The notes below the pieces were generated by a model, which had not been told where the DNA came from, made no database searches, and saw only the letters and a list, made by a program, of their open reading frames with translations. Shown piece by piece: positions 33,921 to 43,035 of a stretch of 64,000 nucleotides of DNA (position 1 is the stretch's first letter; the number at the start of each line of letters is the position of its first letter). The stretch covers positions 1 to 64,000 of the forward strand of contig CAMENZ010000007.1 of NCBI GenBank assembly GCA_945928865.1, in the 5' to 3' direction. Made by a program: the position numbers and the translations under genes. This stretch comes from an uncultured Clostridia bacterium (GTDB lineage Bacteria > Bacillota > Clostridia > Peptostreptococcales > Anaerovoracaceae).

Positions 33921-34673
33921 ATGAATTTAATATTGAAAAAAGTTAAAAGCACCTCCGGTGCAACCATAATAATGGCACTTATTTTTTTACTGATATGTGT
34001 TACCATTTCGGCTATTATAATTACAGCTTCTATGGCTAATGCAGTAAAATTAGAAAAACGAAAACAAGAACAACAAGCCTATTTATCCGTAGCCTCTTCA
34101 GCAGAAATTTTGAGAGAAAATATAAAAAATATGAGCTGTGAATTATTTCAAGAGGATTGGCAGTACACTTGTGGTTTTCCTGATGATACTCATTTAAGTC
34201 AAGGTTTAAAGAAAAGTGGTTTGAGTGTGTGGACTTTTTCTAAAAATAGTTCAGGTGATTTATTGAAAGTAGAGTCTAAGGTCTGGATGCATAAATATAT
34301 AAATGAATCTGTTAAAGGGTTAATTGATAATAGTCATTTTCAACCTAAAGAAGAAAAGTTTATTATGGAAGATTCTAAAACTAAGATTAAAAATACTGTT
34401 TTAGTAAAAATGAATGATAATTTTAATTTATCTTTCATATTGACTGCCAACGCAACTAAAGATAATGAATATACTATTTCTTTTGTAGCCAAGAGTTTGG
34501 TTACAACCTTGCCTGGTGAAGATGATAAAAGTAAATCTTGTGGTCATTGGGTTAAGGAAAGGGATAGTAGAGGCAGGTTAGTAGATGTGTATAGAAAGTA
34601 TCCTTACACTATTACCACCTATAGAAAACAGATAAACTGGAGTTTACAGCCTATTAGACAGGGGGTAAACTAA
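33921..34673 (+). CDS. PilX-like minor pilin component
   Basis: A 250-residue protein with a single N-terminal hydrophobic helix (GATIIMALIFLLICVTI), like PilX or GspK minor pilins, lacking the +5 Glu of normal pilins. No other motif is known to me. ATG 33921 is chosen over GTG 33915 because the perfect SD AGGAGGTG lies just before it. Its stop overlaps the next start (TAATG). Probably primes pilus assembly together with the next two proteins (inference). Confidence 0.7.
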   Translation: MNLILKKVKSTSGATIIMALIFLLICVTISAIIITASMANAVKLEKRKQEQQAYLSVASSAEILRENIKNMSCELFQEDWQYTCGFPDDTHLSQGLKKSGLSVWTFSKNSSGDLLKVESKVWMHKYINESVKGLIDNSHFQPKEEKFIMEDSKTKIKNTVLVKMNDNFNLSFILTANATKDNEYTISFVAKSLVTTLPGEDDKSKSCGHWVKERDSRGRLVDVYRKYPYTITTYRKQINWSLQPIRQGVN

Positions 34674-35008
34674 TGAGAAATAAAATAGATGTTTGTGAAG
34701 CATTTTTAATACGTAAGGCAAAATCTAAAAAGGGTGAAACTTTAGTTGAAACGCTGGCCGCAATATTGATAATAACATTGGCAACAATTATTCTAATAGG
34801 TTCTACTATGGGAGCTTCTAAAATTAATAAAAAAGTTAAAGAAGCCGATAATAAGTTTTATGAACAGGTAGATAAGGCTGAGCTAAAAAGAGCTGAAAAT
34901 AAATATGCTGTAGGACAAATCTATATAAAAAATGATACTTATAGTGTAAATATTACAGAAAATATTGATTTGTATGGAGAAGATAAGGGATTGACTTCCT
35001 TTGATTAA
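34673..35008 (+). CDS. Small prepilin-like protein
   Basis: A 111-residue protein with a prepilin motif, KKGETLVETLAAILIITLA (cleavage after Gly, Glu at +5), and a short ectodomain of about 70 residues. It is the shortest pilin-like product here. It may be a minor pilin of PilV/PilI type or the main subunit. It starts within the stop codon of the upstream gene. Confidence 0.8.
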   Translation: MRNKIDVCEAFLIRKAKSKKGETLVETLAAILIITLATIILIGSTMGASKINKKVKEADNKFYEQVDKAELKRAENKYAVGQIYIKNDTYSVNITENIDLYGEDKGLTSFD

Positions 35009-35025
35009 ATAACTTTGAGGTATGT

Positions 35026-35592
35026 ATGAAAAAGTTTGGGGTAGTAGATTTTGTTATAAAAAAAATTGTATATAAGGGTGATAACAAAGGCTTTACCTTA
35101 GTCGAAACTTTGGTGGCTATGTTGGTAGTGGTTTTAATTGCTGTAGGATTGACCAGCGGATTAAGGACTGCCACAGAGGTTTATTTAAGATCCGTTTTTT
35201 CATCTAATAGTGCCATATTAGAAGATACTATAAATACTGAATTAATGAATATGCTTAGATATGCACAGGTTAATGAAGAAAAATCCGGTTTGACTTCAGG
35301 GGAAAATATAAGTTTTAATATAAGATTTGATAATCCTAAGTATGAGCTTAATACCGGCAATGGATTTATAGAGGTGGATAAGGGTGAACTTTATGCTTAT
35401 AAAGGGGAAGATGATGATAAACCTTTGGCTTTGATAAATAAGGGCTCTTATGGTGGCTATGAAATAAGCAATTTTAGGCTCGAATTCAATAAGGAAGCTA
35501 ATGTTTTTAGTGTAAATTATATTATTCAAGCCAATGAAGGTATGGTTAAAGAAGCAGGATTTAGATGTAAGTCTATTGTTAATGTAGTATAA
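35026..35592 (+). CDS. Prepilin-like protein (PilW/PilJ-like)
   Basis: A 188-residue protein with prepilin motif NKGFTLVETLVAMLVVVLIA followed by the usual amphipathic helix and a beta-rich ectodomain of about 130 residues. A preceding basic leader of about 20-25 residues is typical of Gram-positive pilins. It is probably a minor pilin with the two upstream products. The SD TTGAGG is weak to moderate. Confidence 0.83.
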   Translation: MKKFGVVDFVIKKIVYKGDNKGFTLVETLVAMLVVVLIAVGLTSGLRTATEVYLRSVFSSNSAILEDTINTELMNMLRYAQVNEEKSGLTSGENISFNIRFDNPKYELNTGNGFIEVDKGELYAYKGEDDDKPLALINKGSYGGYEISNFRLEFNKEANVFSVNYIIQANEGMVKEAGFRCKSIVNVV

Positions 35593-35612
35593 GATAAAAT
35601 AGGGAGAGCATG

Positions 35613-37334
35613 ATGGCATATAAAAGATTAGGTGACATACTTTTACAAGCAGGAATTATTACAGATAGAGAATTGGAAACTTATTTACTGAAGGGCAAGG
35701 AAGATAAAAAAAGATTAGGTAAGGTATTGCTGGATGCAGGGGTTATTACTGAAATACAGCTTATAGATCTTTTGAAACTTCAGTTAGGAGTGGACTATAT
35801 TGATTTGACTACATATAGTATACCTACAGTTATGGCTCAGGTATTGCCTAAAAATTTGGCTAAAAAATATACTGTAGTACCTGTTAAGATAGTAGGCGAT
35901 TCTCTTTATTTAGCCATGGCAGATCCTTTAAATTTTATGGCTATAGAGGAAGTAAAAAAGGCAACTAAAAAGAGAATTATACCTATGATAGCTATGGAAA
36001 GTTCTGCTGAAAGAGCTATCAGAACCCTTTATGGAAATGAGGGTGTAAATCGTGCCATAGATGAAATGCAGAAAAGCATTGGTATTGATGAATTATCCGT
36101 AAAAGCCAATGTAGAAACAGGTGGTGATGAAGCAGAACAGGCTGCACCTGCCATAAGGGTAGTAAATTCCATATTGGAAAGAGGTATTGCAGAGAAGGCT
36201 AGTGATATACACATGGAACCTAGAGAGGATGGGCTTTATGTAAGGATGAGGATAGATGGTGTGTTACATCAGATTTTAACTGTCCCTGCAACTTTACAAA
36301 ATTCTATAATTTCAAGAGTTAAAATAATAAGTAATTTAGATATTGCTGAAAGAAGGATTCCACAGGATGGCAGAGCCACTATAAAAGCTGCAGGTGTAGA
36401 AATGGATATGAGAATTTCTACTCTACCTACTAAGTATGGTGAAAAACTTGTAATAAGATTTTTAGAAAAATCTAAAGATATGCTTTCAAGTACCGGCATA
36501 GGTCTTAAGGGTGAACACTTAAAACAATATGAATCTTTAATACAGAATTCTAACGGAGTAATTTTAATAGCAGGACCTACAGGTTCCGGAAAATCAACTA
36601 CAATGTATACTATGATTTCTGATTTAAATGAAGAAGAAGTGAATTTAGTTACTTTAGAAGACCCTATTGAGTATGATTTGCCCGGTATAAACCAGGTACA
36701 GATAAATGAAAAAGTAGGTATGACTTTTGCCTCAGGACTTAGAGCTATTTTAAGACAGGATCCTGATATTATAGCTGTGGGAGAAATTAGAGATGGAGAA
36801 ACTGCTGAAATAGCAATGCGTTCTGCCATAACAGGGCATTTAGTTCTTTCGACTATTCATACTAACAGTTCTATTGCCACAATTGATAGATTATTAGATA
36901 TCGGTGTGGAGCCATATTTAATTACCGGAGCTGTTAAAGGCATAATTTCACAGAGATTAGTTCGCAAAATATGCCCAAAATGTAAGACCTCTTATATTCC
37001 TAGTTTGGATGAACTGTCAGATTTAAAATTAGATAATAAAACCTTACTTGAAATGGGTTTTAATTCTAAAGAAGAAATAAAATTTTTTAAGGGAGAAGGT
37101 TGTCCGCATTGCTTAAATACAGGATATAAGGGAAGAAGCGCCGCTTTTGAAATTTTAACCTTAACATCAGATGTTAAACAATTGATTAGGGAAAGAGCTT
37201 CTTATTCCCAATTGACAGAAGCTATTTCAAAATCTGGATATAAGCCTATGATTGACCATGTTAGGCGTTTAGTAATATCAGGAGAAACAACTTTAGAAGA
37301 AGCAAAAAGAATTTTACACACTACAGAGGTTTAG
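35613..37334 (+). CDS. pilB: Type IV pilus assembly ATPase PilB
   Basis: A 573-residue GspE/PilB family ATPase. An MshEN-type N-terminal domain covers about 1-150. The motor domain has Walker A GPTGSGKSTTMYT, an Asp box, Walker B DPDIIAVGEIRD and a His box, GHLVLSTIHTNS. A four-Cys zinc module (CPKC...CPHC) follows near 450-500. It extends the pilus. ATG 35613 is preferred over the ATG three bases upstream because AGGGAG is then six bases away. Confidence 0.95.
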   Translation: MAYKRLGDILLQAGIITDRELETYLLKGKEDKKRLGKVLLDAGVITEIQLIDLLKLQLGVDYIDLTTYSIPTVMAQVLPKNLAKKYTVVPVKIVGDSLYLAMADPLNFMAIEEVKKATKKRIIPMIAMESSAERAIRTLYGNEGVNRAIDEMQKSIGIDELSVKANVETGGDEAEQAAPAIRVVNSILERGIAEKASDIHMEPREDGLYVRMRIDGVLHQILTVPATLQNSIISRVKIISNLDIAERRIPQDGRATIKAAGVEMDMRISTLPTKYGEKLVIRFLEKSKDMLSSTGIGLKGEHLKQYESLIQNSNGVILIAGPTGSGKSTTMYTMISDLNEEEVNLVTLEDPIEYDLPGINQVQINEKVGMTFASGLRAILRQDPDIIAVGEIRDGETAEIAMRSAITGHLVLSTIHTNSSIATIDRLLDIGVEPYLITGAVKGIISQRLVRKICPKCKTSYIPSLDELSDLKLDNKTLLEMGFNSKEEIKFFKGEGCPHCLNTGYKGRSAAFEILTLTSDVKQLIRERASYSQLTEAISKSGYKPMIDHVRRLVISGETTLEEAKRILHTTEV

Positions 37335-37345
37335 GAAGTGATTAT

Positions 37346-38419
37346 ATGAATGTTATAGAAATTGTAAAAAAAGGCAAAGAGTTAGGAGCTTCAGATATAC
37401 ATATAGTTGCAGGCTTACCTGTAAGATATAGAATAGACGGTTTACAGGAAAGTATAGATGAAATAGTTGTAAGTGAATCTGATTGTGAAGATATAGGTAG
37501 AGAATTACTAGGTGAAGCTTATGAAAATATTGCTGAAATTGGAGAGGCGGATTTTGCTAAAACCTTTGATGGAAATATTAGATGTAGGATTAATCTTTTT
37601 AGGCAGCAAGGGAAGCTATCAGCGGCTATTAGGATTTTAGCAGATAAAATTCCTGATTTAGATGATTTAGGACTTCCGGAAGTTGTAAAGAAGTTTCCTG
37701 AGCAAAGAAAAGGCATTGTCTTAATTACGGGAGAAACGGGTTCCGGAAAATCTACTACATTAGCTGCCTTATTAGATTCTATAAATAAAAATAGAAAATG
37801 CCATATAATAACCTTGGAAGATCCAATAGAGTATATATATGAGCCTAAGCTGGCTACTATAAATCAAAGAGAAATCGGTAAAGACACAGAAAGTTATGCA
37901 TCCGGTTTAAAGGCTATTTTAAGAGAAGATCCGGATATAATTTTGATTGGTGAAATGAGAGATGCAGTAGCCATAGAGACAGCTTTAACAGCGGCGGAAA
38001 CGGGACACTTAGTTTTTTCAACCTTGCATACTAATTCAGCTTCAGATTCTATAGACAGAATCGTGTCTGTTTTTCCGGCTGAGAAACATTCTCAAATAAG
38101 AAATCAGCTTTCCATGACTCTTTTAGGAATAGTTTCACAGCAACTTTTACCTAAAAAAAATGATAAAGGTAGAGTGTTAGCCTGCGAAGTGATGACCGTA
38201 ACCTCTGCTATAAAAGCTCTTATAAGAGACGGAAAGACAGCACAAATTGCTAATTCTATGGCTACATCTTTAGCTTTAGGTAATATTACTATGGATATGA
38301 ATTTGATAAAGATGGTAAAGGAAAATAAAATTTCTGTTGATGAAGCGATAAAAACTTCTAATGATGGTGAGTTTGTCAGGAAAAGTGTAGGTTTTGGTAG
38401 TAGGATGGGTAACTTATGA
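37346..38419 (+). CDS. pilT: Twitching motility ATPase PilT
   Basis: A 357-residue retraction ATPase. The N-terminal part has GASDIHIVAGLPVRYRIDG, then Walker A GETGSGKSTT, Walker B DPDIILIGEMRD, the His box TGHLVFSTLHTNSA and the C-terminal region that replaces the AIRNLIRE box (AIKALIRDGKTAQI). Its presence with PilB implies pili that extend and retract, giving twitching motility or DNA uptake. It overlaps pilC by four bases (ATGA). Confidence 0.95.
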   Translation: MNVIEIVKKGKELGASDIHIVAGLPVRYRIDGLQESIDEIVVSESDCEDIGRELLGEAYENIAEIGEADFAKTFDGNIRCRINLFRQQGKLSAAIRILADKIPDLDDLGLPEVVKKFPEQRKGIVLITGETGSGKSTTLAALLDSINKNRKCHIITLEDPIEYIYEPKLATINQREIGKDTESYASGLKAILREDPDIILIGEMRDAVAIETALTAAETGHLVFSTLHTNSASDSIDRIVSVFPAEKHSQIRNQLSMTLLGIVSQQLLPKKNDKGRVLACEVMTVTSAIKALIRDGKTAQIANSMATSLALGNITMDMNLIKMVKENKISVDEAIKTSNDGEFVRKSVGFGSRMGNL

Positions 38420-39624
38420 TAACATATAAGTATGAGGCTATTTCTCAAAGCGGAGTAGCTATAACAGGTATAATAAAAGCTATTGATAAAAGTGATGCGA
38501 TTATTAAATTAAAATCTGAATGTACGATAGTAAACAGTTTAACAGAGATTAAAGAAAAACCAAGTTTATTTGGGAGAAAAGGTAAGACTAATATTAAAGA
38601 TAAGTCCCTTTCTTTGATGTGCAGACAGTTTTCTATTATTCTATCTGCAGGAATCCCTATTATGAGATCAGTGGAATTAGTAGCCAATCAGATGAGTGAT
38701 AGAGGGATGAAAAGACTACTTAATAGCGTGGCAGAAGATGTGGCAGCAGGTATGAGTATGTCTGATAGTTTTAATTTAAGAGGTCCGGATTTACCACCGA
38801 CTTTAATTGAAACTCTTAAAGCAGGGGAAGCGTCCGGTGCTTTAGAGGAAACTTTTATGAAACTTTCAGAGTTTTACAGTAAAAAGTCTAAAGTAAAGTC
38901 TAAAGTTATTTCAGCTTTAACTTATCCGGCTTTTGTAATAGGCGTAGCGGTTATAGTTATTGGAATTATAATGGTATTCGCAGTTCCAACTTTTGCTAGA
39001 GTATTTGAAGGTATGGGCATAGAATTACCTTTAGCCACTAGAATTATAATAGGTTTGTCAGAATTCTTTGCTAATTGGTTTTGGCTAGTCCTCTTAATAT
39101 TATTGGTTTTAATAGTAGGGCTTAGACTTTATACAAAGTCTGCAAGTGGCGGAGTAAAAATGGCTAAATTTATGCTAAAGCTACCTTTAGTGGGAAAAAT
39201 TCAACTTATGAATGCTTCCAGTCAGTTTGCCAATACACTGGCAACTTTACTTACTGCAGGTTTACCTGCGGTTCATGCTTTAGGTATAACAGGTAAGACT
39301 TTAAGTAATAAATTTTTATCTTTGTCAGTTATGGAGTCTTTAGAAGATGTAGAAGCCGGATATAGGATAGGCACAAGTCTGAAGAGGCGAAAGGCATTCC
39401 CTGATTTGTTAGTGGAAATGACCGGTGTAGGAGAAGAATCCGGTTCTATGGAAACCACATTAGAAGTTATAGGGGATTACTATGATAACGAGGTAGAAGT
39501 AACTACTAATAGAGCTATTAGTTTGTTGGAACCGATAATAATATGTGTTTTAGCAATTTTTGTAATAATTGTATTACTTTCCGTATACTTGCCAATGTTT
39601 AGTTTATATGATAGTATTGGATAA
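38416..39624 (+). CDS. pilC: Type IV pilus inner-membrane platform protein PilC
   Basis: A 402-residue GspF/PilC protein. It has two copies of the GspF cytoplasmic helical domain (about 65-190 and 265-390), with FSIILSAGIPIMRSVELV in the first and FANTLATLLTAGLPAVHAL in the second, and three membrane helices. It anchors the pilus and couples it to the PilB/PilT motors. The start overlaps the pilT stop. Confidence 0.94.
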   Translation: MITYKYEAISQSGVAITGIIKAIDKSDAIIKLKSECTIVNSLTEIKEKPSLFGRKGKTNIKDKSLSLMCRQFSIILSAGIPIMRSVELVANQMSDRGMKRLLNSVAEDVAAGMSMSDSFNLRGPDLPPTLIETLKAGEASGALEETFMKLSEFYSKKSKVKSKVISALTYPAFVIGVAVIVIGIIMVFAVPTFARVFEGMGIELPLATRIIIGLSEFFANWFWLVLLILLVLIVGLRLYTKSASGGVKMAKFMLKLPLVGKIQLMNASSQFANTLATLLTAGLPAVHALGITGKTLSNKFLSLSVMESLEDVEAGYRIGTSLKRRKAFPDLLVEMTGVGEESGSMETTLEVIGDYYDNEVEVTTNRAISLLEPIIICVLAIFVIIVLLSVYLPMFSLYDSIG

Positions 39625-39660
39625 ATTTTTAGAATATTATTGAAAGGCAAGACTTAATTT

Positions 39661-40482
39661 ATGCGGGAAGTTTTAGATATAGGCATTATGCCTTTAGAAT
39701 TGAAAATATATATTGGAATATTAGCAGTAATAATAGGGCTTGTATTCGGCAGTTTTTTAAATTGTGCAGCCATAAGACTAATAAATGAGGAAAGCATAAT
39801 CATGGGGAGGTCTCATTGCCCAAGCTGTAATCATACTTTAGGAACTTTAGACTTAATACCTATTTTAAGCTGGATTTTTTTAAACGGTAGATGTAGATAT
39901 TGCCAAAGCAAAATATCTCCTAAATATCCAATTTCAGAATTAGTATCCGCCATATTAGTTTTAGGTGTGATTTTCAAAATCGGATTGGGTTTAATTCTCG
40001 TAAAATGGTTAGTTTTTATATGGATTTTGTTTACTATAAGTCTAGTGGATTTTGAAGCTTATATTATTCCTGACAGTTTAATAATTTTAGGTATACTGAA
40101 TCGTATAGTGTTTGCCTTTACATCAAGCAATATTAAAACAGAGCTTATGAGCTCTTTAATAGGTGGATTAATCATGGCAGTGCCTATTACTTTAATAGTT
40201 TTGTTATTTGAAAAAATAATGAATAAAGAGGCAATGGGCGGTGGCGATTTAAAATTGTTTTTTATGGTGGGAATCTATTTTAGCTGGTCCGTCAATTTGT
40301 TTATATTAATCGTATCGTGTTTATTAGGTATTTTGTTTGGAGTTATTCAGCTTAGAATTTCAAAATTCAACTCAGACGCTAAAATATTTCCCTTTGGACC
40401 TGCTATTTCCTTAGGGAGTTTTATAGGGCTGATGTGTGGAAAAGAATTAGTTAATATATATCTCAGTTTCATATATGTTTAA
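39661..40482 (+). CDS. pilD: Prepilin peptidase PilD
   Basis: A 273-residue polytopic aspartyl protease and methyltransferase. The N-terminal domain has the zinc motif CPSC...CRYC (about 55-95), and the catalytic Asp residues lie in LVDFEAYIIPD and MGGGDLKLF. It removes the leader after Gly from the four pilin-like proteins encoded upstream. The SD AAAGG is rather distant from ATG; the next in-frame ATG, nine codons later, has none. Confidence 0.94.
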   Translation: MREVLDIGIMPLELKIYIGILAVIIGLVFGSFLNCAAIRLINEESIIMGRSHCPSCNHTLGTLDLIPILSWIFLNGRCRYCQSKISPKYPISELVSAILVLGVIFKIGLGLILVKWLVFIWILFTISLVDFEAYIIPDSLIILGILNRIVFAFTSSNIKTELMSSLIGGLIMAVPITLIVLLFEKIMNKEAMGGGDLKLFFMVGIYFSWSVNLFILIVSCLLGILFGVIQLRISKFNSDAKIFPFGPAISLGSFIGLMCGKELVNIYLSFIYV

Positions 40483-40522
40483 GTATGTAAAGGTTAATAT
40501 GTTTTGAAAGGAAAATTTAGTT

Positions 40523-41500
40523 ATGAAAAGTTCACTTATGGGCATTGAAATAAGCGGTAGTGAGATAGGAATGTTTCAAATGCAAGGAGATAAGGCTATT
40601 TTTAAGGTAGAGCGATTACCTGAAAATTTAATTAGGGATAGAGAAATAGTCTCTCCGGAAACTTTATCAAAATTAATTAAATATATAAAACAGAAAGAAA
40701 ATTTTGTTGGTAAAAAATGTGCAATTATATTACCTGAATTCAGCACATTTTTTAGAAATTTAAGTATGCCGCCAATGACTGAAAGTCAACTGGAATTAAA
40801 TTTACCTTATGAATTTAGGGATTTTGTCAGTTCTAATAGCATTGAATATAATTATGATTATGCTGTTGAAAGTATTGAAAAAGATCCGGAGGGTAAAGTT
40901 AATTCTATGGAACTTATTGCTTGTGCAGGTGAAAAGGCTACAATTTCTGATTTTGAGCAGGTGTTAAGAAGGGCAGGCATGAGATTAACTGTAGCTATTC
41001 CGGCAGAAATGGCTATAATCAAATTGTTGAGAAGTGTAGGTGACGAAGAAGAAAGATGTATAATTGATATTGGTTATCAGACTACCAGAGTATTCATTTC
41101 CAAGGGGAGTCATCTTTCAGCATTTAGAACTATTGAGTTGGGTTGCAGACATATAGATGAAGTAATTGCTTCCATATATAATATTGATGAATTTTTAGCA
41201 GCGAATTATAGGGAAAGTAATTTTGATAATGTTTTAGGTTCTGAAGCTTTAATAGAAATTTATAGACATACAGCTTTAGAACTATTAAAGGTTGTCAATT
41301 TCTATAAATATGAATATCAGGATAGTGTGTTAAGTAAGGTTTATTTTACAGGTTTGGGAGCTAGTGTGGTGGATTTAGTAAATGAAATAAATAATTATGT
41401 TGATTTTGATATTGAAGACATCCATAGTATATTACCTAAAGAATGTAGAGGGATTAAGGATATTTATAAGAGTATTATGACAGTAGGTGCAGTTTTGTAA
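40523..41500 (+). CDS. pilM: Type IV pilus assembly protein PilM
   Basis: A 325-residue actin-fold ATPase-like protein with PilM features: a GIEISGSEIGMFQM beta-hairpin at the start, PPMTESQLELNLPYEF, and the nucleotide site CIIDIGYQTTRVFI near 178-191. It binds the cytoplasmic tail of PilN and links it to the motor. The next gene follows after 10 bp. Confidence 0.88.
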   Translation: MKSSLMGIEISGSEIGMFQMQGDKAIFKVERLPENLIRDREIVSPETLSKLIKYIKQKENFVGKKCAIILPEFSTFFRNLSMPPMTESQLELNLPYEFRDFVSSNSIEYNYDYAVESIEKDPEGKVNSMELIACAGEKATISDFEQVLRRAGMRLTVAIPAEMAIIKLLRSVGDEEERCIIDIGYQTTRVFISKGSHLSAFRTIELGCRHIDEVIASIYNIDEFLAANYRESNFDNVLGSEALIEIYRHTALELLKVVNFYKYEYQDSVLSKVYFTGLGASVVDLVNEINNYVDFDIEDIHSILPKECRGIKDIYKSIMTVGAVL

Positions 41501-41510
41501 GGAGGTAGCA

Positions 41511-42161
41511 ATGGATTTAAAAGGTTTACTTAATAAGAATATAGGTGAAATAAAGTCTGGGGCTAAGAACAAAACTCCTGAAAAAAAGGAAATGAACTTA
41601 TATGTTAGGCAGATTACAGATAATAGCTTAAGAAGGGTTTTACCTTTTGCAATTTTTTTAGTAATCGTAATAGGAATTTTCGGAAAGTTTGCTGTAGTAG
41701 ATAGACTAGTTGAGCTTTCTGAGAAAAATAGGAAATATGAGGAAACTACAGCTATAATATCAGATTTAAGTCTTCAGCTTAAAGACTATGATAGTGTTGA
41801 AGAGAAATATATAAGATATACAGAACACTATAAAACTGATGAAGAAAATGTGTTGTTAAAAAGAGAAAAAATTCTTAAAGTGATTGACAAGGCAAGCTCT
41901 AATTTAGCAACAGTGGAATCCATATCCATAACAGATAATGTGGTTTTAGCCAGGATTGTTTCTAAAAATTTAGATGATATTAGAAAATTAAAGACTAAAC
42001 TTGAAAATTCTCCTTTTGTATCTTTAGTAAATGTATATAATGCCGATAGAGGTGATAGAGGTACGGTTTATGAAGGTAGGGTTCAAGGCAGTATAGTTAT
42101 AAATGTAATTGATCCTGAAAAGCCTGTAATTAAAACAGAAAATGTAGAAGGAGGTAATTAA
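41511..42161 (+). CDS. pilN: PilN-like pilus alignment protein
   Basis: A 216-residue single-pass protein with a short cytoplasmic N-terminus starting MDLKGLLNKNIGE, a membrane helix at about 47-66, a coiled-coil stretch, and a C-terminal alpha/beta domain. The start is ATG 41511 with SD GGAGG; in-frame codons upstream overlap pilM and have no SD. Family assignment rests on order (M-N-O) and topology more than on sequence. Confidence 0.8.
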   Translation: MDLKGLLNKNIGEIKSGAKNKTPEKKEMNLYVRQITDNSLRRVLPFAIFLVIVIGIFGKFAVVDRLVELSEKNRKYEETTAIISDLSLQLKDYDSVEEKYIRYTEHYKTDEENVLLKREKILKVIDKASSNLATVESISITDNVVLARIVSKNLDDIRKLKTKLENSPFVSLVNVYNADRGDRGTVYEGRVQGSIVINVIDPEKPVIKTENVEGGN

Positions 42162-42162
42162 A

Positions 42163-42699
42163 ATGAATAAAACAATTAGTTTGAGAGAAATGATACTCTT
42201 AGTTATTCTTGTAGTTTTAGTTGCCTATTATTTCGTAGTTCAGGGTCCTATTAAAAGAGAAACTGAAAGTTTGGAGAGAGCCCAAGCAGAAGCCGATATA
42301 CAGCTGGAAGAAATGCAGGACAAGGTTTTTAAAAAGAAATACATGGAAAAAGAATTAGAAGAAATTTTAAAAGATTCTCAGCATATAAAAATGTTGGCGG
42401 ATTATGATAATATAAATTACATTATGGCTGAATTGAATGGTATTTTTGCTAAGACTAATAAGTATAATATTAATTTTGGTGATCTTGTAATGGAAAACAA
42501 AATTGCCAGAAGAAATATAGAAGTGAGTTGCACCACTGATAATTACGAAAAAGCCAAGGATATAATTTCAGAGGTTCAAAATTCAGATAATCGTTACTTA
42601 ATAACGGATATTTCCATAGTTAACAACCCCTTTAAAGAAGGAAGAGTTGGCTGTAATTTAAATATTAATATAACAAGTTTTGAATATGTAGAGGAATAG
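42163..42699 (+). CDS. pilO: PilO-like pilus alignment protein
   Basis: A 178-residue single-pass protein with a membrane helix at about 9-27, a coiled coil (ETESLERAQAEADIQLEEMQDK) and a C-terminal ferredoxin-like domain. It starts one base after the pilN stop with SD GGAGG. Forms the PilN-PilO heterodimer in the pilus machine. It ends the pilus operon; I see no clear terminator before the valS promoter. Confidence 0.78.
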   Translation: MNKTISLREMILLVILVVLVAYYFVVQGPIKRETESLERAQAEADIQLEEMQDKVFKKKYMEKELEEILKDSQHIKMLADYDNINYIMAELNGIFAKTNKYNINFGDLVMENKIARRNIEVSCTTDNYEKAKDIISEVQNSDNRYLITDISIVNNPFKEGRVGCNLNINITSFEYVEE

Positions 42700-42701
42700 G
42701 C

Positions 42702-42730
42702 TTGACTTTTTTTAAGTTTAGGACTAAAAT
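42702..42730 (+). promoter_or_regulatory. Promoter of the valS operon
   Basis: TTGACT at 42702-42707 and TAAAAT at 42725-42730 with a 17-bp spacer. Transcription should start near 42,737, just before the T-box RNA. Confidence 0.7.
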
Positions 42731-42739
42731 AAATTATTA

Positions 42740-42954
42740 AAATTAAATATAAAAACAGTGAAGAAGAGGAGTAGATAAAATTACCCTTTACAGAGAATTA
42801 TAGCCTTAGGCTGAGAGCTATAAGAGAAGGTGTTTATTGAAGGTTGCTTTGGAGTTTTACCTAAATGAGTGCTTGAAATATAATTTCAGGAATAAAGGTG
42901 GTACCACGGAAAATTTTTCGTCCTTTGTAAGTTAGTTTACAGAGGACTTTTTAT
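42740..42954 (+). promoter_or_regulatory. T-box riboswitch controlling valS
   Basis: A tRNA-sensing leader. The invariant T-box AAAGGTGGTACCACGG is at 42894-42909. The competing terminator is GTCCTTTGTAA (42920-42930) against TTTACAGAGGAC, followed by five T. An upstream Stem I region with AGAG and a GCTATA/TATAGC arm spans about 42,760-42,860. The specifier should be a Val codon; GTG or GTT within GGTGTTTATTGAAGG near 42,830 is a candidate, but I could not fold it with certainty. Uncharged tRNA-Val would favour read-through into valS. Confidence 0.92.
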
Positions 42955-43035
42955 TGTAAAAAAATTTTGTAAACTGATTTAAAACTATTATTGAAGATAT
43001 TGAAAATAAAAGCTTAAGAAAGAGAGAAAAAGAAA

